Positions 1 through 12,200 of a stretch of 64,000 bases of DNA are shown piece after piece (position 1 is the stretch's first letter; each line of letters begins with the position of its first letter). The notes under the pieces were generated by a model that searched no databases, was not told the origin of the DNA, and worked only from the letters and a program-made list of their open reading frames with translations. Position numbers and translations under genes: made by a program. The stretch covers positions 5,768,001 to 5,832,000 of the forward strand of contig NC_079875.1 of the NCBI RefSeq assembly GCF_029227915.1. The letters run 5' to 3'. The stretch is from Hydractinia symbiolongicarpus (lineage: Eukaryota > Cnidaria > Hydrozoa > Anthoathecata > Hydractiniidae).

Positions 1-1424
1 TAGCTATGTTGTTTAAAAATAATAAGCACTAAAACAGCTGTTTTAGTATGTTTAATGACATTTTTCGCCAACTAAAAAGTCGAAAAAGTAGAAAAGTAGT
101 GACTCATGGAAAGGAAGAGAAAATGAAAAACCCTTGCAGGCTAAAAGATTTCGGATTCTTGTTTGTGTGTAATTTTGTTCCCTATACCTAGGTCGCCAGT
201 AGCCTGTTTTGTACAGAACCTCTACAATGTTGTTTCGTTATTTAAAATTAATAAGTTATTATCCCGTGGTATTTTCTTGAACTTGCAAAATGTGTCTTGT
301 GGTGAAATATACAAAAATTGATTTGTGAAAATTAATACTTGAACAATACTGCACTATACTGCACATAAATAAGGAAGACGTTTTAGAATTCAATTTATTA
401 CATATTATTGATTGTGGTGTAACGGTATTTGGAAATGTTTTATTATACCTGTGACATGACTAAAATCTTTATCAAGTTTAAGATATCTAAGATTTGACCA
501 TAAAGTTGAAACCTACAAGTTTAAAAACGAAAAAAGAAATTGAAGAAGGTGAAAGAAACAAAAAAGGTTAAGACTACGTTTATTGGTTTAGAATTAGCAA
601 TAGAGACTAAATCCAAAACGCCGTTATGTGGTAATAATATTTAGACTAGCCGGGGAACCCAGAGTCGAAATGCTGGGTTAAGCCACAAGTAACTGTGTTA
701 CCTGGCCTTGAACGCCTGGAAGAGCGATTAATAAGAAGTGTAAACTGTGCCGCACATTCAGGTGAAGCGCTTTAGTATAATATGTCATCAATTGAGTTAC
801 AAAATATAAAAAAAAATAAGCAAACAACATTATGGTCTTTCCAGTGTAATATATTTTTCAAAAAATAACTTTTCACAACTTTAGCTGAAATAAAAACACA
901 GTTTATCACTCTTTGCTACCCTGTTATAGCAAAAACAGTTGGCCAACCTTTTTTATCGTTATCCCGTCCAGCTAAAAAAATCACTCAGCAATTCTATTTT
1001 GTGGAGTAAGTTTTCGTGACACTAATAAAAGTTGTTGCTACCTACTAACTGCATTTAGAAATATTGATTAAGAATTTTGTTGTAGCTAGCCAAACTGCAT
1101 TTAGCTACATTTAGCTAGAAGATAGTCACAACCCCAACATAAAAATAAATAATAATATACCAAGCCTTAAAATAATAAGAATAAATAAGGCTAGCTACAG
1201 CTAGCTGGCTTCAGGAAAATGCTGCCTTGAAATCTATGTTAGCTAGCTATAATCTTGTAATTAGTTTGTTTCAGATTTGCATATTTACAGAATAATTATA
1301 CTAAACTAACCCAACAATTTGCAGCTTGATGAAGAAGCCGGAGTATAACAAATATCGCGTCCTTGAACTTGTTACCTCGAAAGAAACGACTTGTACCTTA
1401 ACCTCTTTAGCTCGGTCTCATCAT
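1..1424. other. Gene-free AT-rich stretch
   Basis: I see no exon that can be joined in phase to gene A and no RNA gene here. Short AGCTAGCT-type repeats cluster around 1080-1250, and similar ones recur near 63340-63400. Upstream exons of gene A (signal peptide, lectin or further thrombospondin modules, by analogy with gene B) are not in this stretch and are presumably to the left of the window. Confidence 0.5.
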
Positions 1425-1676
1425 CATTCTCGGCTTAACGTCCGTTTTCCATGCTAGCATGGGTTGGACGGGGTATATTAATGACCCTCTTCCAATCTGA
1501 TCTAGACTGTGTTAGATCTAAACTCAACTTCCTCTGTATCAAGTCTGTCCTTATAACCTCCTGCCAAGTCTTTCTTGGTCTGCCTCTGGGCTCTGCCACA
1601 GGAACTATCAAGTCTCTACACTTTCTTACCCAATTATCCTCCTCCATTCTTTCTAAGTGCCCCAGCCAATTCTAGT
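1425..1676 (-). mobile_element. LINE 3' fragment (5'-truncated)
   Basis: This stretch matches 58766-58990 closely and in the same orientation; both are the reverse complement of the 3' end of an endonuclease/reverse-transcriptase LINE. On the minus strand it encodes the family's C-terminal peptide, with a KCRDL motif and a PRGRPRKTW motif, ending near a CATCATCAT-like tract that would be the LINE 3' tail. It is a 5'-truncated insertion with no catalytic part. An independent short copy next to the receptor locus shows the family has inserted more than once here. Confidence 0.75.
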
Positions 1677-2236
1677 TGAGTAAAATCTGCCTTGTTAAAA
1701 ACATAACTGGAAATGGAAATTTAAAGGAGTATTTAGCATAGCTCATCAAATAATGTTAAAATAACAGTCTATGACAATATTTGTGATCAAATTCACAAAG
1801 CAGTCTTCATTCTTTTTCCAATTTAACGAACATCAAGATACGCACACAGCTGGAAAAGCACTGGTTGCGGGGGCAATCGGTTAAAAAAAATGGTTAAAGA
1901 AGAAGGAGGAGGAGAAGAAAAAGACTGCCCGTTTTAATAAGATCTTGGATGTAATCCGAAATCTTAATCATTGTACAAATACAATACCCCTGATATCCCT
2001 TTTGTAATTGTAACACATTTATCATAACATATGCTAAAATTGGGTTTTGCAACATATTGTTGTATCTCCTATATTAATAGGAGTGCACATGAACTTTTTC
2101 CCTTAAAAATTGATGTAGCAAAATATTGGTTTATTGTTTACATTTATGATCGACGTTAACAAACCATGTGAAAAAATAATGCAATTTAATTTGCTAAAAT
2201 AGTTCTAACTGTGTAATTTATTACCTTTTTTGTCAG
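1677..2236. other. Intron sequence before the first visible gene A exon
   Basis: No coding module is recognisable. The stretch ends in a pyrimidine-rich tract and the splice acceptor (tttttgtcag) of the first thrombospondin exon, so it is most likely the end of an intron whose upstream exon is outside the window. Confidence 0.5.
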
Positions 2237-3279
2237 TGCATGGTCAATATACTGCTTGGACGCAGTGGTCTCAATGCTCAGCAACCTGTGGAGAAAGTAT
2301 GCAAACAAGAAACAGAACATGTACAAATCCAACTCCAAGATTTGGTGGATTCGATTGTATTGGTGCAAGTGTTGAATCAAGGCGATGTGGTTATAAGAAA
2401 TGCCCAAGTAAATCTTCCTTATTTGATTTTTTGTGTAATAATTTTCCATTACGAAACTCTTTTAATTTCATGCTTATCCAAAACTACTGGTAAGCCTGTG
2501 AAAATATTTACAGAAATAAAACTGTTGGAAACAACCATAGGAATTTGCCAGCCCCGCTTCCAATTACCTTGGTTGGCTTACAAACAGCAAGCATTATTAT
2601 AATGCCTTGTTTTTTTTATTTGTCCAATTATTCTAAAAGATTCAGCAGTTAACTTCAAATAAAAACAATTTTTACTGAAGAATTTGCAAATGCATTTTTC
2701 TGGTGTTTTTCGCTGTAGGAAATTTCTTAATTCCATGTTTGTAGTTAACCCTTTTAAATATTATGAAAAGTCATGATTACATTTTCAGGATCTGTTTTAT
2801 TTTATCAGCCTTTATATGGATCCTGTAAATACAGCTCAAAGCCGCTTTCATAAATGCAAGAGAGCTCAGATTTTGGGAACCTTTTGTGGTGGAATAATAG
2901 CCTATAATGGGATTTGAAAGGGTGAGGAAGCTATGTGCACAAAAACAAACAGAGTGAAAAAAATGTTTACTATAACATGTTACTTTTAGGGTAGTTAGAA
3001 TAACTTTAAAATAAATTTTTTTTAACATAATAATTTAATGCAGAATTGTCTATGTTTACAATCAATACAATACATTAATTTTAAATTTTTAACTAATTTG
3101 ATGTTTAGTAAATGGAGAGTGGAGTGGTTGGTCTTCATATTCAGGTTGCACGAAACCTTGTAATGGTGGTGTGCGTGTAAAAAGAAGATACTGCACTAGT
3201 CCTGCACCAATGTATGGAGGAAGACAATGTCATGGAGCATGGAATCAGACTATGCCTTGTAACCAAAGACTTTGTCCAG
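2237..3279 (+). CDS. Gene A exons: two thrombospondin type-1 repeats
   Basis: Exons 2237-2407 and 3109-3279 are each 171 bases, phase 1 to phase 1, and each encodes one TSP1 repeat. The first has the W-x-x-W-x-x-C pattern (WTQWSQCSATCG) followed by RNRTC and a closing KCP. The second has the related WSGWSSYSGCTKPC. TSP1 repeats of this kind bind glycosaminoglycans or protein partners and are often C-mannosylated on these tryptophans (family knowledge). The second exon is about 90% identical to its gene B counterpart, while the first has diverged clearly. Confidence 0.85.
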
Positions 3280-6200
3280 GTATAAATTTTGAAAACCTGT
3301 ACACATAACAAAATATGTTTTCCTTTCTATTAAGTTAGCCCTTATTTAAATGAAGTTATAGCTGTATCATTTTTTGTATATTTGTCATTTTAATCGCAAC
3401 ATTTTAGCTGCTTATGTCAATGTTACTTGCAAATTCGACGTACCCTATCATCCAAACTTAGAATTCGTTTCTGGAGAACGGTGGAATCAACTTGAAACAA
3501 TGATATATGAACAGGTTGATTTTTCTCATCTGTTATTATGTTTTCTTATTGAAAGGTGTAGAGTTGTCTGTTTGATATTGTTAGATATTTTATTTTTAGA
3601 TATTGGATTCTTTCAGTGAAGGTTTTGAAAATGCAGTCACTGGAGTAATATTAAATGATGCAAGGTAATGTAAGAACAAACGTTGAATCAACTCCTTTTG
3701 GCTTTAAAATAGTTTTGTTTTACATATTTTAAGATATTTTTTATGTAAATTGTTTATTTGTTAGACGGGGCAGTATCCTGGCATCTTTCACAGCTTTTTT
3801 CTCTTTTTTTGATTCCTATCAACTGGTTTACTTGCAAGATAGTATACAGAATGAAAGCTCAATTGCAAAACTTCCTGTAGTTCTTAACAGTCCCTCATCA
3901 TTTGTCACTGGATCAGGTTAGTTTGTGTTTCAGTGTTGATAAGAACTGTGTTGTATTTTATTTTTTATATTTATATATATATATATGTGTGTGTTTATAT
4001 TAAATTATAAGTTACAAATTCGTAATTATCAATAAAAAAGCAGGATTGTTTAAGCTGGGGCTTTAGTTAAGAAAAAGAACATGATGGATACGAGTTTAGA
4101 TCTTGGAGCTGTCTGCTTAGTCATTAAGGAATTTGCCTTGTAATTGCAAAGGTCTTGTTCAATCCTTGCTCTAACCAACTTAGGTACAAATAGCACAGGT
4201 GGGGTAATCTAATCAGTTTCAAAAGGGAATAGCCTCTTTTATGATAAATCATTCCAACTACGTACTTTATGATATGCTGACAATTTTTTCGTATCAATAG
4301 TGTTTTAAAAAAGTAATCATAACATTTAGTTCCAACTGGTCCACCATCCAACATACATGTTGTATCTACTTTTCCAACATCTTTAAATGTATCGTGGAGT
4401 GAAGTTGATATCACATTACAAAATGGAAACATTCAGGGTTACCTTTTGTTTTATCGTGAAAAGTTTAAACCTTCAGACCCGTATGAAGTGTATGGCTCTG
4501 TTGGGTATTGGGCTGAAATAACTGGATTAAAACCTGGTACAGTGTATGTCTTTAGGCTGTTAGCATTTACTGCTGCAGGTAATGGAGTGGCATCTAATCT
4601 GATGGGTGTTAAAACGATGGAAACAGGTAAATTAATATAGGTGCTTACAAGAAATGTTTTATTTATTGAGAATTGTTCTTCCTGTATGTAAATGATGACT
4701 TAGTCTTTTTTGGTAAGCGTATTTTACCAGTTTTAACTAGTTTTAACTTATGTAAGTTTTACTTTGTTTATATGTAATATATGTATCGTTAAAATTACTT
4801 CAAAGTGGAAGTTTTGTTGATCTGACAAAATTCGTTTTTAACAGTTTTACACACTATTTATTTGTTTGTTTGTTTTTAAGAATTAAATGTTGTGTGTGGC
4901 AAATTATATTTTATAACATTTTTTGGTAGATTTGCCTATCATGGTGGATATTTTTTAAAAAGTAATTGTGTTTTGTCCAAGCAAAGGAAAATGTTCGTTA
5001 ACAAATTGGTAGCAATGTATAAATATATATTAAAGATTTAAACACTGTATTGTTTCTTGTTCTGTTTTTGTCATACATCACAGTGTTTCTAGAATCAGGA
5101 GAAATAAGAGTGCTAAATTTTAGTGTCAGTAAGTTTCAGTGATACATATGTGAGGGATTTGGAAGGCCAATTTGGAAATCTCTAAAAATCATGCATTAAT
5201 ATCTCTCTGTTCAGCTCCATCTGCACCACCGACATCTTTGACTGGTTTTGCAATTGATGCAACATCAATATATGTGCAATGGTCTGGTGTTGATATGGAT
5301 GATATGAATGGCGATCCACTTGGATACAATGTGTATTTTAATGATGGATACAACACTAAAAAGGCAATTTCACCTTTCTCTCCACCGCACGTTATATTAA
5401 ATGGCTTACATCCAGTCACTACATATGTTATTGATGTGTGTGCTTTCAATGCAGTTGGAGAAGGACCATGTGAAGCAACTGAAGTCACAACGAAATTGTC
5501 AGGTATTGCTTTGCTAAAATTCATATTGTATGTTAAATTTTTAAACTCAAAGGCTTTAATTTACACTACCAGGAGTAAAAAAATTAGCTGTTTTTGAAAT
5601 TTATTAAGAGGGTTTAAATCCATGTGGTTTTAATTGCTCCAAATGCTTCAAAATATTTTGCAACGTTTAAAGACGTATGCTTAGGTTTCTTGCAAAATTA
5701 TGAAATCAAAGTAGATTTTACTTAATCTATTCTGCAAGGTATCTAATCTAGTTTATATTTTTAACATAATTAGGTTGAGGCCCCCGTTCTTTTTAATTAA
5801 TACAAATTATTTAAAATGTTTTTTTTTACTGCAAAGGTTTATCAACAAACAAAACTGGGATCAAAAAGATGTTTTTTTGGAGCAGGATAGCATTGACCAC
5901 AGCAAGTTTAATCATTAATTCTGAGTGCTCTTAATGCTCCCAGTGAACTGTTCCTTTAGGAGTTTATCCAGATTTGATTCTGACTGATCCTGATTACTAA
6001 AGAAATGGTAAATAGAGCATTTGGAGCATTCAGCTCCTAATCTTGGTAAAAAAAAATCCTTAGAAATTTTTATGAAAACAGTGTAGCTTCCAGTTATTGG
6101 CCTTTAATGACAGTTAATAAAATAAAATACAAATATTTTATGGATTGGCTTCAATTCAAATAAGACTTTTTAGAGTGTATTTATTTCAGCTATTCTGAAC

Positions 6201-9200
6201 CTACTTACCCTTCCAAACATTCCAAGTCAAATCCAAGTCAATTGTATATTCAATTGTTTATTCAAAAAAGCAAGAAAGGCTTATATCGTTGGCTAACTTT
6301 ACTAAAACCATGTAGGGAGTTTGTGGGCAGGGCTATATTATTATGCATGCATCCACATTATAATATAATTATGCAGAAAATGTAAACAAATGAAAAAAAA
6401 GGTGTTAAATAAGACATGTTGTTTCTTCTATAGTATAATAAAAACCTCTTGTGAACGTCAACGATGCTAGGTATTTCTTCAAAAAACATTATTAGATTTT
6501 GCCCTCCATATTTCTATACTTTGCGCACTTGTTTACTTATCCCAAACAAATTTACTTAAACTATGCTGTTGCTATGCAAAGCCTGCATAATTTACGTGAA
6601 TTATACAAATGAATTAAATTTGACAGCTTTTGAGAAGGTTGAGAGGTTAAAAAAATAGACAGAAACATGGCGTGAACTTTTCCTTCTAAACATTCTGATC
6701 AATTTGGAAAATAATTGGAAGGCCTTCTTGGAAGGTTTATAGAGCTAAAATAAATAAAAACGATTGGTTGAGCATGTTTAAAAGGCTTAAAAGCCACTAA
6801 AACAAATAACCCTTTGTTAGGTAAACTATTATTCAAATAATTAGGTACAATTTTTCTTACTGTTTTAGCCCCAAGAGTCCCTCCACTCAACCTTATGGTT
6901 TATAGAACGCTTCATAACACTTTGTGGATAAAATGGAATTCAATAAATACAAGCAGTGAGATAGTGGATGCATATCACATTCAATATTACATGATTGAGA
7001 GAGGTGGAAAGCCTTTACAGAAGGCTGAAATAAAGGAAATTGTAGTAGTACCTTCTTTTTTAACTTACAAGCTAAAATTTTTGTCCTCCAATTCGAAATA
7101 CATGATCAAAGTTTCTGGTGTTAATATTATTGGGAATGGAGTTCCAGCAGTTATTGTTGGAGGTAAAATCAGTCTTTAGTGTGTGACAAGATGTTTATGC
7201 ATTAAGCGTGACATTTGGATTATGCTAGAATAATTCTAACTATTAGTATGCAGTAAAATTTTGTTTGAGTAAATCAGCTGGAATAAAGTTTTGAACGTTT
7301 TACTAGGCCTAAGGTGTACAATAACTTTTAAGGTTACCCATGCTCTTTTGACACATTTGAAATAATTAGTGAAAAAGGTGCATTTCTGATAAAATATTGA
7401 TAATACAAAGTATTGAAAACTAGATTTCCTTCGATAAGTTTAATTTTCTTTTTTATAAGTGAGCACCAATCTTCCAATTCGTAACATAACTTAGGTATTC
7501 AAATGAAGCTTCATTATGTTTAGAAACATGTAAATGTCCTCCTCATGTTCATGCAAACTATCTCTCAATGCCACCTTACGTTACGTACACATCTGATGAT
7601 AAACTTACTGGTGTTTTTCCTAACATTATTCAAGATATGGTCACCTTTGCATGTGGATTATGTCCTCATCGGTCAAACCATCCAGGGACAATTATAGACT
7701 TATTGTTTAATGGAAAATCAGGATTTTCACGAAAGTCGAATATTGATCGAATGGTAGAAGACATTGATGAATATACAGAGTTAACTTTTCCTCTTTCTTC
7801 CAATCCATCTAAAAACGACACCTTAAATGCAAGATATGTGCCAATTATATCATACCCAGGTGCCGTTTTGATCATTAAGGATGTTGATGTTTCCACTCAT
7901 GTCAAAAAAATGATCTATGAACTTCTTCACACTTGGCCAATCTTCATGTTCAACTTCTTCTTCATCATTATATCAGGGACAGTTTTATGGTTTTTAGTAT
8001 GTCTTTTTAGCTTTTATTTATCATGTTTTTAGTGTTTTTTTTTAATTTTTTGCTTTTTGATTCTTTTTAGTAAAGATTTGATTGTTTATTTTAAAGGAAA
8101 TATACTTCAATGAAAGTACAACTGATTTTTCAACATCAATGAAATATTTAATTGGATGGCGCCAAGCATGGTACTGGGCATACATAACTCAAACTACTTT
8201 GGGGTAAGTTGTGTTTATTTTAAAGTTCATTTCCTTTTGCCCATTTTCTTATTTCAGCACAGGGGTGAAAAACAAATAAATGTTTCTTTACAGACAGGAT
8301 TTTTGAATAAATGAAATTTTTAATAGGTGAAATAATTCTTTTCGAATCTAAATACATCGAATGCACTGTAAACTAGTTTGTAGATTTCAAAATTCGAATA
8401 TAAACACTCAGAATAATTCCTTAAATTTATGTAAAAACATCCAGTAGTTCAACTATAATAAACTGATATTTTGCAAGATGTGTAGTGTTAAAAAATCTCA
8501 TAAAATAGAGCTACTTCAGGATGTGTGTGTTTGTGTGTGACTTTTTCAAGGAAAATGTTTTATGTACTAGTTTATGTACTTGTTGGCTAACACAGCCAAA
8601 AGTTAGCTCATTTTAGTTTGACATCGATATCTTACGGTTACTTTAAAGGAAACAAATTTTTTGGAGGTTTTTTGCAAAAAATGCATAACATATAAAAAAA
8701 AAATTCTCTTTCGAATGACAAATTTTATATTCCATGAAAATATTTGAAACACTCTTTTTTTCCTTTTGATATGTGCAAAATGAGTTTAGCATATTTTTTG
8801 TAAACACTATGCATGATATGGAATTCCCGTATAAAAATATGCATAATAATTATTTTTTAGATAATTTACTTTCACCATCGATATATAAATGAATATTGTC
8901 ATATAAAAAATCATTAAAAAAATCAAAGTTAAGGAGTTTGCATACGAGCTGTCTGTTGTAACCCTGACTTCTGTTTATTAATAATTCTGAACGTGTACAC
9001 GCATTTTTAGCATAAATAAAAAGTTTGCACTTCTATCATCTTTCTGCATACTAAGTTCACACATTCATAACACATACAAATATCTTTAAAAACAAATATG
9101 TCGTTAGTAAATTTTTGCATACATGCTTTTACGTTTGTGGTAAAGCTTTCTATTGTCTCATTGAAATTTTCAGTAATGGAAAGCTAAATAAATTATGCAC

Positions 9201-12200
9201 AAAAGGTTCCTGGATTTTTTTGTAGAAATTACTGATTAGCGAATTATGACAACAGAAAGAAAAAAATATGCATTTTTTTTAATGATTATATATAATTACA
9301 AATAATGTTATTACAACGTTATTAGAAAAAAAAACCCGGGAACCTTTTTGAATTTAATTTATGCTAAATATAAAGGTGCAAAAACGAGATGTCTGCAACC
9401 ACGCATTCAGAAGAAGAAACCATTTTTAAACTTACAGTAAAAAAAATATGGTGTGTGTTTATTTCATTATATTTTCTTTTTGGAAAATTAACAACTTACA
9501 AAAATAACACCATCAAATAAGTCTTTTATCAAGCATTTGGAAACAAACAAACAAAAAAAAATAAGGAAAACTAAAAAAGTATTGATAAATTATAAGGGTT
9601 TTTTCTTTTACAGTAACCTTAATTGTAATTAGTGAGTCCAGTGCAAAGCACTTATAAGTTTAAGGCCAAGTAACATTAAAACAAATAAAATAATTGATGT
9701 TATCTCCTATGTGGGTAACTAAAAGCCACCTGAGACCTACAAGTAGATTTGAACCAGTATGTAATAATTTATTAGAAAATGTTAAACTATATTCTTAAGC
9801 TTTGCATAAAAGTAATTGTTGTTGGTTTTTTGTTACAGGAACAGTTGTAGCATCATATAAAGATAGGATTACGTTATTTATTTTTGTAAACATTTTTTTC
9901 AAAATAAAAGTAGATTTTTTTACAGGCGGTTTGAACTAGTATGTAATAATTTATTAGAAAACGGTAAACTATATTTGTTGTTTTTTTTGTTACAGGAACA
10001 GTTATAGAATTCAGGCGTAAATGTCAGTATATAATCTGATAATATACATGCCAATGCTTTCTTTTTAAGATATGGAGATTTTGTTGCCAAAGGAAAAGCT
10101 TCAAGATTATTAGCTGTAATATGGATATTCATAAGCCTTGTTATGACTTCCTTATTATTGGGTGCATTGACAACTGCTTTCACAGCTGTCCAAACATCAA
10201 AAACAACATCAATATATGGCTTAAAGGTAAGATCATTTTTCTAGAAATACACAACTTTTATAAGTAACGAAATTGCTGAGGGATAAGTGAAAATTTGCTA
10301 AAAACATTTTTTAAAAGATTGATCTTGGTAACTGAGCCTAGTATAAAAAAACCTTACAAAAAACTGTGTGGTAAAATTTGTCATGTTTGTCTGCATGTTT
10401 ACAAAAACTTTTGTTATTTCATGTATTCTTATTCATGTATCTTTAGCAATTTAGCACCATTTTGAACAAAATACGGTTATAAATGTGAGAAAATGGTAAA
10501 GAATGTTGAAAAAAGATTTTACGTTTTTAAACATTTTACGTTATTCTTTACATTAAGTTGAAAATTAAACTTTTGAAGAAATTTTGAGCTATATAGCTTG
10601 TTAAAACTTTTATTATTATTGTACTTAACCTATATAAAAATCGATTTGGGCAGATAAACATTGAAAATGAGAAATAACACTTTCAATTTGATGACGTCAT
10701 CAAGGACCTGTTAATACACAATTTTTTGAGATTTTTTTTATCTGTTGCTTATATAGTGTAGACGTTGAAACGCTGATTTATATAGCGTCAATTTTTTTTT
10801 AAGATTTGATTACCTTCTTATATAGCTTCTTATTATTATATAGATTGTGGTATATTTTAATATTAATATTTTTTTAGGTTGCTGTTCTTTCTGGTTCATT
10901 TGAAGAACGATTGGCAATTTTGAGGAATGGTAAAATTGATAAAGGTGAGTTTTGTTGTAAGTTTTGGTATAAGAAACTTTGGAAAGGAGTTGGTTAACAA
11001 GTTTACTTTAAAGCTTCAATGGCTTGTTTATTGAAGTCATGGGAACTAGTTTATCAGCTGATAGAAATAATAATAAAAACCTTTTTATTAATTTCAATTC
11101 TTATTATATTTTTAGGTAGTAAATATACAAGAGTAGCCGAGTTAGCAAAAGCACTAAAATCCGAAAAAGTTGAAGGTATTCTTGTCGACGCATACACAGC
11201 AGGGTATTACAAGGATGAATTAAATGATCCTGCTTTTATTGCAGCCAGCTTGATTGAGTATCCCAGAACATTTGGTGTTGTCTTGAGTGGCTCTCTTGCA
11301 AATGTAAAGAAAAATGTTGCAGATTATGTTAATTCAAACCAAGGAAGAATACTTGACATTTTAGAGAATTTCACTGAGAAGATGGAGGTGTAAAACATAA
11401 ACCTTTATTATTATTTTTTAATTATTATTGAAATGATCCAAACATTACTTAGAACAAAGTTTTATTATCATGTTAAAAAGTTTTTTTATATCTTTAACAT
11501 TGCACTTTGTTACATATCCAAATTAATTTTTAAGCAGTCGTTAAAAGCATATAGTTGATGCACCTTAGTTGTTCTAAATTTTTTTTAACTTGATTTTGAA
11601 ATTTAGCCTAAAGAACCGGGAGAAGAAAAATCTGTGTTTGATCCATCATCTGAATCATTAAGAAGCATGTTGAAAATACTTGCTGTCTTGTTATTGCTTT
11701 TCTGCATTTTTGGCTATGCAATATGGTGGATTTGCTGTGTGAAGAAAAAGTCTGTTGTTGTAAAGCCAGATAATGGTAAGTCTTTTTGTACATATAATTT
11801 GATCTAGACAGTTTTGTTAAAGTCAAAATATTATAATTTTGCTAACGTCAGCATGAATTCCTTGTCTTTGCTACCCTTTCATGTATTTTTATCATATTTC
11901 TTGTTTAGTAAAATTGATCACAAAGTTATAACATATATACTGAAAAACAAAGATTATTTATTATTAATGCTTTTGGACTTTAGAAAAAGATTTATACCTT
12001 CCACTCTTTTGTGATTATTCTTTAATTATAGTGGAGCCACCTAGAACAGAAAACATTGCTGCTGTTCAAAAACTGATAGATGAATTTCACACAGACTTTA
12101 GTTCTAAAATTACCAAATTATCAGAACGTATCGATACAGAAAGACTTAAACTCTTCAAGGATCGTGGATCCAGCAGCTTAAGAAACCACAAAAAACATAA

